From: Phycisphaerales bacterium
GTDB taxonomy: Bacteria; Planctomycetota; Phycisphaerae; Phycisphaerales; UBA1924
Direction of reading: 5' to 3'
Assembly (NCBI GenBank): GCA_026982335.1
Contig: JALSHH010000055.1
Location: 1-36,213 of the forward strand
DNA: 36,213 nt
Positions 7,153 through 16,300 of this stretch are shown piece by piece; positions within the stretch are counted from its first letter, which is position 1, and every line of letters starts with the position of its first letter. The notes below the pieces were generated by a model. The model did no database searches. It was given only the letters and a program-made list of their open reading frames with translations, and was not told where the DNA came from. The position numbers and the translations under genes were made by a program.

Positions 7153-7353
7153 ATGCACTGCACAGTCAATGGCCAACCACGCGAGCTCCCCGATGAAATC
7201 ACTGTCGAAGGGCTCATCGAAATCCTTGGGCTTGCCTCAGCAATCTGCGCCGCCGAGGTGGATCAAAAAATCGTTCCCAAACGGGAACGATCTGAAACAG
7301 TGCTCAAAGAAGGTCAATCCATTGAAATTGTCACCCTTGTCGGTGGCGGGTGA
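7153..7353 (+). CDS. thiS: Sulfur carrier protein ThiS
   Basis: This 66-aa ubiquitin-like protein ends in VGGG, keeping the terminal Gly-Gly that is thiocarboxylated to donate sulfur for the thiazole of thiamine. The start MHCTVNGQPRELPDEITVEGLIE is typical (a short beta strand, then the T-V-x-x-L helix). EVDQKIVPKRERSETVLKEGQSIEIV matches the family core. The start at 7153 gives the usual length. It sits 8 bases after the CinA-type gene. thiG, thiF and thiH are not nearby, so it would act with partners encoded elsewhere. A MoaD-like role is less likely given the GGG end and the length. Confidence 0.88.
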   Translation: MHCTVNGQPRELPDEITVEGLIEILGLASAICAAEVDQKIVPKRERSETVLKEGQSIEIVTLVGGG

Positions 7354-7368
7354 GTCGCTCGTCGTCCA

Positions 7369-9420
7369 TCATCCCTCAGTTGTTTGGTCAGGCGACTCGT
7401 CGCTCGATCCAGATTCGGACGCTTCCTTGGCCTTGTCTTCATCGAGCCAGATCAGCCCGTATCGAGCAGCCAAGGCCTTGAAGGAGAATGGGTCTTCAAA
7501 ATCGGCAGCCGCTTCGGCCAGCTCGCGTTGGCCTGTGGTTGCAATCACCCTGTTCGAGAGGGTTCTGAACTGCTCGACACTGACCGGGCGAGGTGCAATC
7601 ACACGCGAAATTGCAACCGAACGCGACTCAGGTAATGCAACCACCACTGCGATCGGATTATCAGCCACTTCTTCTGGGGTTGCCAAGGGGTCGAGTGTTC
7701 GGGCAGCTTCGAGCACTGCAGACCGAAACGATTCAACATTGAGGCTTGGATCAATAAAACTGGTCAATCGTCCGCGATCAATCGAATCTCGCCGAACAAG
7801 AATGTTCCGTTTCATATCGGGCGTACGGATCAACTCGGGATTCGGCGCCAACGAAGTTGCCAACTCAATCACCGGGGCAAGGCTGCCATTTGACTTAATC
7901 GCAGTTTTGAACTCTTCGATCCGAGCATTGAGGATTTTGAATCCCTCAATCGATTTGTAATCGGCGAGTACCCGTTCGCGGGTGACATCTTCAATCGACT
8001 CGGCAGGACCCTGCATGCGGGCATTGAGCACCACCGCGTAGTACCGATTGCCGAGCTGATCCTCCGCAGCCGGGTCCACGATTGGCAATCCAACCTGCAC
8101 ATCAAGCCCAAGGGTGTTGGGCTCTTCGAGCTCAAAAAACTGAGGCAGGGTGTAAGTGGGGAGCTGGCGCGACCCGACCCGGTAGGTTGAGTTGCCATAT
8201 CCGGGTAGGGATGCGATGTCATTTTGTGTAAGCCAGCGATCGCCGACGATGGTGATTGCGGGTGTTGGGATCGACACTGAGAATCGTTCATTGATTCGTT
8301 CAACAACGATTCGGGCAACCTCTTCGAGTTTGGGTCTGCGCGATTCCCAGTCATCGGGGAGGGTGAGGATGCCGTTGGTTTTGGGCAGGCCTTTGGTTGC
8401 GGTGATGATTTGGGCGCGGATGATGCGGTCGGCGTCGATCATCATGTCAGTGGCGATGCGGTCACGGTACTGGCGTTCGAGATTAAATTTTTCAACCGGG
8501 AACTCATCGGGGTATTGGTCTCGGTTCTGGCTCCAGAGTTTGTGAAGCTCGACCCGATCAACCTTGACCGCATTCATAAATACATTTTTATCGAGTGTCA
8601 ACCATCCAAGTTGAATCCGTGTGGGCTGGATGTATCCGATGCGATACTCATTTTCCGTGGGCGATTGGGCGCGGTAGATATCGAAGAACGCCTGGAGCTG
8701 TTCATCGGCAGGCTCGGCAACGGCAGCAGCGGCCAAGCTCGAATCAAGTAAGGCGGCATTGATCGCAACCGCATCGAGTGTCTCATGGGCGGCATGGATT
8801 GCATTGACATCACTGAACGAAGGCATGGTTTGGATTGCGGAGAGCAAGCGATAGATGCCTCTCGCTTGGGCAAGAATGCGGTACACATCATCGAGTGTAC
8901 TCCGGGCCATTCCCGCCGAGCGTGATGCGTTGGTGTGCATGGTGTTGCTGATCTGATTGGCCAACTCGGCAAGTCTTTGCTCGGCCTGCTCATCGCTGGT
9001 GATGAGCCCTTGTTGGGCTTCGGAGATCACAATTACCCGTGCTTCCATCTGAGCAAGTTCATCGATCCACGAAACTCCGTCACCCGCTTCGCCAACAAGT
9101 TCTGCCATTTCGGCGTGTCTGACAAGCAAAAGCCAATGCAAAGCCATGCTCGATTCATTTGCCGGGTCGAGCCCGATTCCACCCACGGTACGGGGCCCAA
9201 GCGCACGAGGATGGACGCGTTTGAGTAGGCTGATTGCGACATTGGCCCGTTGGGTATCAGCACGGGTGAAGTTTGAACCATCAGCAAGCTTGGCGATCTT
9301 GGTCTTCATTGGCGAAGGGGCAAGACGAGTAAGGACAGGTTCGAGCAAGAACACGATCATCAACAGTGAACCGCCGATGACGAGGATCGGGAGTTGGTAT
9401 TTTCGGATGAACCTGAGCAT
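7369..9420 (-). CDS. Membrane-anchored periplasmic protein, SurA/PpiD-like architecture
   Basis: This 683-aa protein has one N-terminal membrane helix (residues about 10-27, LPILVIGGSLLMIVFLLEP) after a short basic MLRFIRKYQ. That suggests an inner-membrane anchor with a large periplasmic part. The body is mostly helical with many Asn, Glu and Arg residues, and includes stretches like AEQRLAELANQI and DVTRERVLADYKSIEGFK that recall the N-terminal and linker regions of PpiD/SurA folding factors. I cannot see a convincing parvulin PPIase motif, so the assignment is only architectural. The tail is acidic (EASESGSSDESPDQTTEG). The start at 9420 has GGAG about 6 bases upstream. It converges on thiS with a 15-base gap. 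rpsD lies upstream on the same strand. Confidence 0.65.
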   Translation of the reverse strand: MLRFIRKYQLPILVIGGSLLMIVFLLEPVLTRLAPSPMKTKIAKLADGSNFTRADTQRANVAISLLKRVHPRALGPRTVGGIGLDPANESSMALHWLLLVRHAEMAELVGEAGDGVSWIDELAQMEARVIVISEAQQGLITSDEQAEQRLAELANQISNTMHTNASRSAGMARSTLDDVYRILAQARGIYRLLSAIQTMPSFSDVNAIHAAHETLDAVAINAALLDSSLAAAAVAEPADEQLQAFFDIYRAQSPTENEYRIGYIQPTRIQLGWLTLDKNVFMNAVKVDRVELHKLWSQNRDQYPDEFPVEKFNLERQYRDRIATDMMIDADRIIRAQIITATKGLPKTNGILTLPDDWESRRPKLEEVARIVVERINERFSVSIPTPAITIVGDRWLTQNDIASLPGYGNSTYRVGSRQLPTYTLPQFFELEEPNTLGLDVQVGLPIVDPAAEDQLGNRYYAVVLNARMQGPAESIEDVTRERVLADYKSIEGFKILNARIEEFKTAIKSNGSLAPVIELATSLAPNPELIRTPDMKRNILVRRDSIDRGRLTSFIDPSLNVESFRSAVLEAARTLDPLATPEEVADNPIAVVVALPESRSVAISRVIAPRPVSVEQFRTLSNRVIATTGQRELAEAAADFEDPFSFKALAARYGLIWLDEDKAKEASESGSSDESPDQTTEG

Positions 9421-9481
9421 GTGGGCTCCGTATGTGGGGAGAGAGTCTTGGGCCGGAAAATGAAAAAACGAATCCGCAGGG

Positions 9482-9534
9482 GGCATCCCGAGGATTCGCT
9501 TGGCTCATCCTCGGCGCGGCGCCCAGCGGATGCC
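9482..9534 (-). terminator. Possible hairpin terminator below rpsD
   Basis: Nested inverted repeats lie 3' of rpsD on the minus strand. CCGAGGAT (9488-9495) pairs with ATCCTCGG (9507-9514), and GGCATCC (9482-9488) pairs with GGATGCC (9528-9534). No clear T-run follows, so it could be a processing or pausing structure instead of a terminator. Confidence 0.4.
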
Positions 9535-9553
9535 ACGCGAGGTCAAATTGGGT

Positions 9554-10153
9554 TTAGCGATAGAATTCAATGATGAGGTTCGTGTTCACATCGAATGGAA
9601 TCTGGTCCGCAGTAGGCAACGACGAAATGGTAGCGTTAAGTTCCGACGGATTGAACGATATCCAGCCAGGAACTTCATGCCCGCCCATCGATTCCATATT
9701 CTCACGAGCCAATTTCTGGATGCGTGGTTTCAGTGAGATCACATCACCCACTTGAACACGATACGACGGAATATCGATCTTCTTGCCATTGACAAGGATG
9801 TGTCCATGATTGACCATCTGGCGTGATGCCCAGATCGTGCGGACGACACCCATTCGGCGAACAACATTATCCAGACGAAGCTCGAGGAGCTGCATCAGGA
9901 TGTCGCCCGAGTTGCCCGGACGACGCTTGGCTTCGTCAATCGTTCGGCGGAACTGCTTTTCGAGGATGTTGTAGTGATACCGGAGTTTTTGTTTTTCTTG
10001 GAGGCGGATGCCGTAGTCTCGCAGGCGACGCCCACGATGCCCGTGCATACCCGGTGCATTGAGCATCCGCTTGGAGGTGTGCTTGGGGATATCCGCGATG
10101 GGCACCCCAACGCGGCGAGAAAGACGAACCTTGGGTCCAGTATATGTTGCCAT
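9554..10153 (-). CDS. rpsD: 30S ribosomal protein S4
   Basis: This 199-aa protein is S4, a primary 16S rRNA binder that nucleates 30S assembly. It begins MATYTGPKVRLSRRVG and carries GMHGHRGRRLRDYGIRLQEKQKLRY. The S4 RNA-binding domain follows (RLDNVVRRMGVVRTIWASRQMVNHGHILVNGKKIDIPSYRVQVGD). The four N-terminal zinc-binding cysteines found in some S4 proteins are absent (C-minus type). AAGGA lies about 9 bases before the start. It is not in an alpha operon with rpsM, rpsK and rpoA; it stands alone here. Confidence 0.97.
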   Translation of the reverse strand: MATYTGPKVRLSRRVGVPIADIPKHTSKRMLNAPGMHGHRGRRLRDYGIRLQEKQKLRYHYNILEKQFRRTIDEAKRRPGNSGDILMQLLELRLDNVVRRMGVVRTIWASRQMVNHGHILVNGKKIDIPSYRVQVGDVISLKPRIQKLARENMESMGGHEVPGWISFNPSELNATISSLPTADQIPFDVNTNLIIEFYR

Positions 10154-10487
10154 AGTGGCGATTCCTTTTCATCCGTCCGCAGAGCGAGCGACTGCCCTTC
10201 TGCGGTGCTACTTCTTTTTGTAGCGACCATGCCGGGTGGCCCAGACTTGGGTCCGACGAGTGTGGCCCGGGCACAATGCCAGGGGAGAGCGGATTCAAGC
10301 CCAGCAAGGGCGATTTGTCAACCCGATTCTGAATCAGTTTGGGGGATGGGTGTCTGAAATAACGGCATGGCATCTGAGGAGAATTATGCCCGATTTTGAT
10401 GAAATACATGGTATTGTCAAAGCATATGGTTGAATGTCAACTATTTTTTAAGCAGTCGCTTGAAATGGGGTATACTGTGAAAATTGA
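10154..10487. other. Intergenic region of 334 bp, rpsD leader and promoter area
   Basis: No gene is visible. On the minus strand, the leader of rpsD could form CCGCAGA (10177-10183) with TCTGCGG (10199-10205), and GCTAC/GTAGC at 10207-10224. S4 autoregulates through leader RNA in several bacteria, so a regulatory structure is possible but not shown. On the plus strand TATACT at 10471-10476 is a good -10 match for the next gene, with only a weak -35 (TTAAGC) 17 bases upstream. Confidence 0.4.
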
Positions 10488-11333
10488 ATGGTGTCAGCGC
10501 GTATTGGGTTAGTGTGCACAATGGCGTATTCCCAAGATATTGGGCAGGGCCATCCAGAAACAACAACTGATTGGGATCGGGCGAGCGCTGCGATTGATGG
10601 TGGGGTTGCAGTGTCTGATGCAGTTTTTCCCGCTCCTGATCCTGTCAGGAATATGGCAGCCGAGCATAGGAAAATTTGGGAAGCATTGAGTACATCGAGT
10701 TGGGACAATAACTCGTACTATACAGCCAGCGTTGTGCTTGAATACGAAAACCCAAGCGAGATATCAGGGCAGATGTCTGACGAGACAGAGTATTCAATAT
10801 TTATCAATAGTTTCGACCATGTCTCGTTTGCAGAGTCTCTAGAGTTGACAGAAGGCACTGGAGATTTTGATTTCATATTGGAACATATGATATCAGTTGC
10901 TTTTGTCAATGGCTTGGTTTCAACTGTTCATGGCGATGTGCTTGTGGAAGGATTATATATAGACTGGTACGAAGGGGAAGACCGGCCGGCGATTTGGCTT
11001 CCGTTGGTAAGACCTGATAGTTTGATTTTTGCATCGAGTTCTGGGCCTGGTCAGTGTACTGGGTGTCAGTATCGCGAGCCGCTTGAAGAATGCTTTGATG
11101 ATGCAATGACAGCGAGGGATCGGTGCCTTCGGAATACTTGGGTAATAGGCGGGGCAGGTACGATCGCAGGTTTTTTTGGAGGGGTATGGCCGGGGATAAT
11201 TATCGCAAGCGGTACCGTCACAGCGGCTGGCTTTTGCCACTCTGATTACTATGAGGATGTTGAGGAATGTCTCGCGGATCATACAGCAAACTGGTTTCTG
11301 CAAGGTAGACGGTATCATTGGGATTTAAACTGA
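10488..11333 (+). CDS. Unknown Cys-containing protein with C-terminal hydrophobic helix, 281 aa
   Basis: I do not recognise this gene. The first half is acidic and rich in Asp, Glu and Ser. It ends with a cysteine cluster around a hydrophobic glycine-rich helix: CTGC (190-193), C202, C213, a helix at residues about 219-248 (IGGAGTIAGFF...), then C250 and C261. The flanking sequences REPLEECFDDAMTARDRC and HSDYYEDVEEC are alike, suggesting a disulfide-tied helical hairpin around the helix. The start is uncertain: the ATG at 10488 follows an in-frame TGA, lies 11 bases past a TATACT box and lacks a clear ribosome site, so it may be near-leaderless; the ATG at 10521 is an alternative. A TTG-started membrane protein gene follows after 1 base. 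Confidence 0.7.
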   Translation: MVSARIGLVCTMAYSQDIGQGHPETTTDWDRASAAIDGGVAVSDAVFPAPDPVRNMAAEHRKIWEALSTSSWDNNSYYTASVVLEYENPSEISGQMSDETEYSIFINSFDHVSFAESLELTEGTGDFDFILEHMISVAFVNGLVSTVHGDVLVEGLYIDWYEGEDRPAIWLPLVRPDSLIFASSSGPGQCTGCQYREPLEECFDDAMTARDRCLRNTWVIGGAGTIAGFFGGVWPGIIIASGTVTAAGFCHSDYYEDVEECLADHTANWFLQGRRYHWDLN

Positions 11334-11334
11334 G

Positions 11335-12036
11335 TTGTTTGCCTGCTTGTACAAGTTGGTTAAAATTGCATGGTGGCCTTTGGTCATCATGTTTCTTTTT
11401 CTTTTCTGGTATCAAGTCAGAAAAAGCAATGCTGCAGATGGTTTTTCAATTGCGAATGAAGTCAAATTCTCTTCATACATTATTTCTGCGGGAGTGGTGT
11501 TGGCGATTACTGTCGCTGGGGCCGTTTTGTTTTCGTTCATAGTGAGAAAGTTATTGTGTTCGTTGGGGTCTTTGCGACAAGGTAGATATTTGCGCCGTGT
11601 GGAGCCGCTGTATATGACTGGGGAAGAGGTTGTGCTAGATGGGCGGGGGACGGTTGGTGATCTTGCAGCTCTCGTGATCGTGTCTTTGTTGGCAATCTGG
11701 GCTAATCGATACTTTGAATATATGTATGCAGAAGAGGTCGCGATGTATTATTTTGGGTCCCCATATACACCACTGGTCATGTTCTATGCGTGCGTTCGTG
11801 GTGTTTCAGTGTGGTGTGTGCGTAGTCTATATATCCGTCCGGATCTTGTCGTAGCGAAGTCTTTGCTGTTTCGCGAGCCTAAACAACTCGGGACAATTCA
11901 GTTTGTTTCAGACGGAATACGAATTGGGAGGCAGTCTGAACTAGTGATGCTCAAATTTGACAATGGTCGAACAAATTGTGTCGTGTTTCCGCCTGAGGGT
12001 ATTCGCCAAATGCGGTCCTTATTCAAGATGGAGTAA
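11335..12036 (+). CDS. Unknown membrane protein, 233 aa
   Basis: I do not recognise this protein. Four hydrophobic segments are visible: residues about 11-29 (IAWWPLVIMFLFLFW), 48-70, 108-125 and 143-160. A soluble C-terminal part follows (LVVAKSLLFREPKQLGTIQFVSDGIRIG...), which could be a small beta-rich, PH-like domain. The TTG start lies 1 base after the stop of the upstream unknown gene, so the two are almost certainly co-translated. An ATG at 11389 is possible but would cut the first helix. Both genes have a lower GC content and a codon use unlike the neighbouring rpsD and yhaM-like genes, a hint of transfer or relaxed selection. Confidence 0.75.
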   Translation: MFACLYKLVKIAWWPLVIMFLFLFWYQVRKSNAADGFSIANEVKFSSYIISAGVVLAITVAGAVLFSFIVRKLLCSLGSLRQGRYLRRVEPLYMTGEEVVLDGRGTVGDLAALVIVSLLAIWANRYFEYMYAEEVAMYYFGSPYTPLVMFYACVRGVSVWCVRSLYIRPDLVVAKSLLFREPKQLGTIQFVSDGIRIGRQSELVMLKFDNGRTNCVVFPPEGIRQMRSLFKME

Positions 12037-12069
12037 GAAGAGATAGGCAAGAAAAAATAGAGCGGGTGC

Positions 12070-12158
12070 CCCGCTTCATTCCGAAGGGTGAAGCGGGAAC
12101 GAGTACCGTCGGTACCGCCAAGATCTGCTTTGCCTTCTTTTTGGTCGGGTCAAAGCAG
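12070..12158. other. Two inverted repeats between convergent genes
   Basis: CCCGCTTCA (12070-12078) pairs with TGAAGCGGG (12089-12097), and CTGCTTTG (12125-12132) pairs with CAAAGCAG (12151-12158). They sit between the unknown membrane protein gene and the convergent YhaM-like gene, so they are likely 3'-end structures. Neither has a clean T-run. Confidence 0.5.
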
Positions 12159-12214
12159 GTCACTGTGCTCCAAGACCACTCCTTGACGGTCGCGGTTCGT
12201 TGAAGATGAAATTC

Positions 12215-13261
12215 TCACTCCGCCAGCGGATCGGGGCGGTAGAGCTTCACGCCCAACGCCCAGTTTTTCTCCGTAAAGTTTCCGCCCAGCGAGAACTGTT
12301 CGTCGCGGTCAGGACGGGCAGCCGACAGGGCCATGGTGGTCTTGGCGTCGAGGTTGTCGATGAGTGAGACCAGCACCGCTTCAGGGGAAGAGGGCATCTT
12401 CGCTGAGCCGTATTCGGGTTTTTCGTGGTGCGAGATGATGATATGCTGAAGGATCGTTAACGCACCCGTTGGCAGGCGCGTCCCCGTCTGGGCCATCATC
12501 TGCTGGGCCTTGTCGTGGAGCATGATCGCCCCTTCAACGAGATGTCCGATCAACTCGCCTCGATCGGAGTATCCAAATCCGCGATCAAAGAACAGCTCGC
12601 GGGTCTTGCCCAGATCATGCAGGAAAAGCCCCAACATCACGATGTCACGATTGATCTTGGGATACAAAGGCGTGATGACATCACACAACTGCATGAGTGT
12701 CAGGGTGTGTTCGAGGAGACCGCCGAGGTACGCATGATGGAGCCGAACCGCAGCCGGTGCGGTGCGGAATCCGTCCATCAAATGCTCATCAGCGAGGTAA
12801 GTCTTGGCCAGTGCTTGCATTGCAGGATGCTCGAGTGTGTCAAGTAACGCGACGATCTGCTCGAACATCTCCTTTGGATCGCGTGATGACGAGGGAAGAA
12901 TGTATCGGAGTTCGTCGGGGGTGGGTTCATGTGGATCAATCCGGTGGATGATGATCTGGAGTTCGCCTTGATAGGCTTGTGTCTCGCCTTCGACCCAGAC
13001 GAACCCGTCGGTGGGGAGGCGGCGGAAGGTCGCTTCGTCGATTGACCACATCCGACCCGCTGCCGATCCTGACGAATCGCCCAGCAGGCATCGGAGGTAG
13101 GGTTTGCCCTTCTGGGTGGTCCCGAGCTGGGCATTGGCGATGGAGTAAATCCCATCGAGGCGTTCGGCGGGTTTCATCTCGGCAAGGGTGCGTCTGGCGG
13201 TGTGTGTGCTCATAGAGTGAGCATAGTTCTGCTGGGATTGATTCTCCATCTTCCCCAGCAC
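12215..13261 (-). CDS. YhaM-like 3'-5' exoribonuclease (OB fold plus HD domain)
   Basis: This 348-aa protein has an N-terminal OB-fold nucleic-acid-binding domain (residues about 38-115; GKPYLRCLLGDSSGSAAGRMW) and an HD metal-hydrolase domain. The HD ligands are seen in HHAYLGGLLEHTL, LFLHDLGK and IISHHEKPEYGS. This order is that of YhaM, a 3'-5' exonuclease for RNA and DNA known best in Firmicutes. The GTG at 13261 is preceded by GGAG, with ATG alternatives at 13249 and 13213. It is divergent from the LptD-like gene, so the promoters overlap in the short region to 13334. Cytoplasmic. I leave out a symbol because the activity is inferred from the family. Confidence 0.85.
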   Translation of the reverse strand: MLGKMENQSQQNYAHSMSTHTARRTLAEMKPAERLDGIYSIANAQLGTTQKGKPYLRCLLGDSSGSAAGRMWSIDEATFRRLPTDGFVWVEGETQAYQGELQIIIHRIDPHEPTPDELRYILPSSSRDPKEMFEQIVALLDTLEHPAMQALAKTYLADEHLMDGFRTAPAAVRLHHAYLGGLLEHTLTLMQLCDVITPLYPKINRDIVMLGLFLHDLGKTRELFFDRGFGYSDRGELIGHLVEGAIMLHDKAQQMMAQTGTRLPTGALTILQHIIISHHEKPEYGSAKMPSSPEAVLVSLIDNLDAKTTMALSAARPDRDEQFSLGGNFTEKNWALGVKLYRPDPLAE

Positions 13262-13333
13262 CGATCTCCGATGGGGTACACTTGTGGCTCAGATTTGGGA
13301 TTCAGATTTCACAGCATAAAGGCAGAAAAGTGC

Positions 13334-16300
13334 ATGATACAGGCACCGGGCAAACACAAACGCACAACTCGGTTGATCGCGGCACTCGCCGGATCGTGCC
13401 TGGCGATGGTTGCGCACGCCAAGGCCGTTGATTCGACCGAATTCGCCTTGTCCATATCTCAGCCAGATGCTGCCGGTCACACATTCGATCAGATCAACTT
13501 CCCTGTCGAAGCCGTCCCCGGGCAAATCAAACTCCAAGCCCGTGCCGGGTGGCTCTGGAGAGAAGGACAGACCCACCGCATCGTGCTCGATCGTGATGTC
13601 GATGTGGTGCTCGGCGATCATCGTTTCTTGGCAGTTTCGGCGAATCTCTGGCTGCGCAAAATTGCATCCGACCCAGAGCGCCAGGGCACTCGATACCAGG
13701 TGTATGCGATCTTTGAAGACCTACGATCGGCTGACGGCACGATTACCATGAAGGCTCAGCAACTGCCCGTGCGCGGAGTGATCGAGATCGCCGATTCCAT
13801 CGTGATGAAACTTGATGCCCGGTTCGATGAGCCTCCGATTGCCAAAACCAGGGTTGGCAGGTTTTTTGAAGAGACTAATGTCCTTTATGCCCAGCGTGTG
13901 CTTGGCGCGCCGAGTCCTGTTGCCGAGTCTGAAGCAATACGCCCGTGGGCACCTGATTGGGTGCCGCCCAAACCTGAAGTGTCTGATGAGCAGAAAACTG
14001 CATCGTTCGCTGATGCGCGAGGTGATCCCCGAGGCCCGATTTTTCATCCTACAGGTGTGTTCTCCGTATCCATTGGCGGGCGAATCGTCATCGATGGGGC
14101 ATCATCTGGAGGCGGATCAGTTATCACCGCCGACGGGGGGGTGGTGGTTCAGTACCAGGACGCTGCCAATCAGCAATGGATCGATTTCAAAGCCCAGCGC
14201 ATGGTGATCTATACAACAGGGGATGAGCCCATCACCGGGGTGGGGCGTCTGGGCGTGGGGCAGATCGAGGGGATTTATCTTGAAGGTGGGGTCTTCGCTG
14301 GCGATGACCAATGGTCGATTCGTACGCCTCGGATGTATCTTGATGTCAAAAACAACAAGGCATTGATGCTCGATGCGGTATTTTGGACAACGGATCAGAA
14401 AACGGGGATGCCTTTGTATGTCCGGGCCCAGAGCATCCGTCAGAGAGCCCAGCGTGAGTTCGCTGCCGAGAAGGCCAAGATATCCAATACGGCCTTCTTT
14501 GAACCCGACCTGACGATCGGTGTTTCCGATATCAAGGTGACACTTCACGAGGATGAAGGGCAGGACGCTCGAGATACACGCCCCCATGTTACGGTGGAAG
14601 GGAAAAATGTCACCCTCAATGTGGGCAATGTCCCGGTGCTCTGGCTTCCCGGGTTCAAAGGCGACCCGAGTTCGTTTCCACTCAAACAGTTCACCATCGA
14701 AGACACCAACCGATCGGGTACCGCGATCAAAACCAGGTGGAACGCGCTTTCGCTTTTGAATCTCACCGCGCCACCCGGGCTTACAATTGATCTTCAGCTT
14801 GACTATTACGCGGATCGGGGATTTGGCGTAGGTGTGATGAGTGATTGGATGACCCGTGAACATCGCGGCGGGTTGTTCTCATATCTACTCTTTGATGACA
14901 ATGGCACCGACATCACCCCCTCCGGACGGCGCATCGGACGCGACGGGCAAACCCGAGGCATCTTTGCGCTCCACGATATCTGGGAGTTCACCAACGCGTG
15001 GACACTCGTCACCGAGTTGAGCTATGTCTCCGACGAGGCATTCGTTGGTGCCCTGTTCGATCAACGCGGGCGCACCACTGAGGACTTCCGCAATCGACTT
15101 CAAATCGAACGACTCAGTGATGACACCTATTTTGCACTCGAGTTGAGTACCACCGCCAATGATTTCATCGTCCCCGAGCACCTGCTCCAATCACCGGGGT
15201 ATCAGGTCAACAAAATCCCTGAAGCCCGGTTCGTCTCGCTGGGCAAAGACCTCCTGCCCGACTTTGAGCCCGGGTTGCTGACCTATGCGTTCGAGGCCCG
15301 CGCCGGGATGCTTCGTTTGGCATTCTCGGAAGTTGCAGCGAGCGGCTACGGCTTTGATACCAACTCATTGGCCGACGATGCTTTTGGTACCGCCGCCAAT
15401 ACTTCGCTCAGTGATGTATTTCGCGCAATGGGGCTCGACGAATCGATGGTCGCTCGTGTGGACATGCGCCACGAACTGAGCGCAAGGCTCGATTGGGGAC
15501 CCATCCGAGTCATCCCCTTTGTTGTTGGACGGGCGACTGCCTACGACAGCTCGTTCGATGCCTTTTCCCCAGGGCAGCATGACGAGGTGCGATTCTGGGG
15601 GAGCGGCGGGGTGACGCTTTCGACCACGATCTCCAAAATCAACAACAACGCTCAGAGCCAATTCTTCGATATTCATCGGCTGCGCCACATTATTGAACCA
15701 TCAATCACACTTTGGGGGAGTGACTCGAACTTCGATGCCAACGATGTGCCGATCTTCGATGATGATGTCGAAGGGCTGATCACGGGTACCTCGATGCGCG
15801 CTGCGATTGATCAAACATGGCAGACCAAACGAGGGGGGATCGGCCGTTGGCGCGATGTCGATGTGCTCAAGCTTCGCACAGAATATGTCACCACGAGCGA
15901 TCGGGCGGGCAAGAGCCGTATTCCAGAATACTTCTCATCACGCCCGGAACTTTCAAATCCCGGCGACTATTTCGGCGCCAGCGCCATTTGGCAGCCGACC
16001 GAAGTGCTTGCCTTCGCTGGTGAGATCATTTATGACCTTGACCTCGACGAGACGGCGCGAGCGAGCATCGGAGCGATTATTGAACATCGTCCGTGGTTTA
16101 CAACCTCAGTGGAGTATCGAGAGATTCAGGCACTGGATGCGACTTTTGCCTCTTTGCGCGCACGATATCGTTTGACGGATAAATACGCACTCAATACCGG
16201 GCTCAACTACAACTTTGACCTCAACGATTTTCAAGTCTTCAATGCGCAAATATTGCGGCGGTTCCAGATCGGAACATTGGGCACGATTATCCGCTATGAC

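Noticed and set aside
12061..12214. A small RNA gene between the unknown membrane protein and the YhaM-like gene
   Set aside because: Two inverted repeats are present, but there is no promoter or T-run that would define a transcript. 3'-end structures of the convergent genes explain them equally well.
14117..14863. Long open frame on the minus strand inside the LptD-like gene
   Set aside because: It is an antisense shadow of the coding frame with no start signal or recognisable domain.
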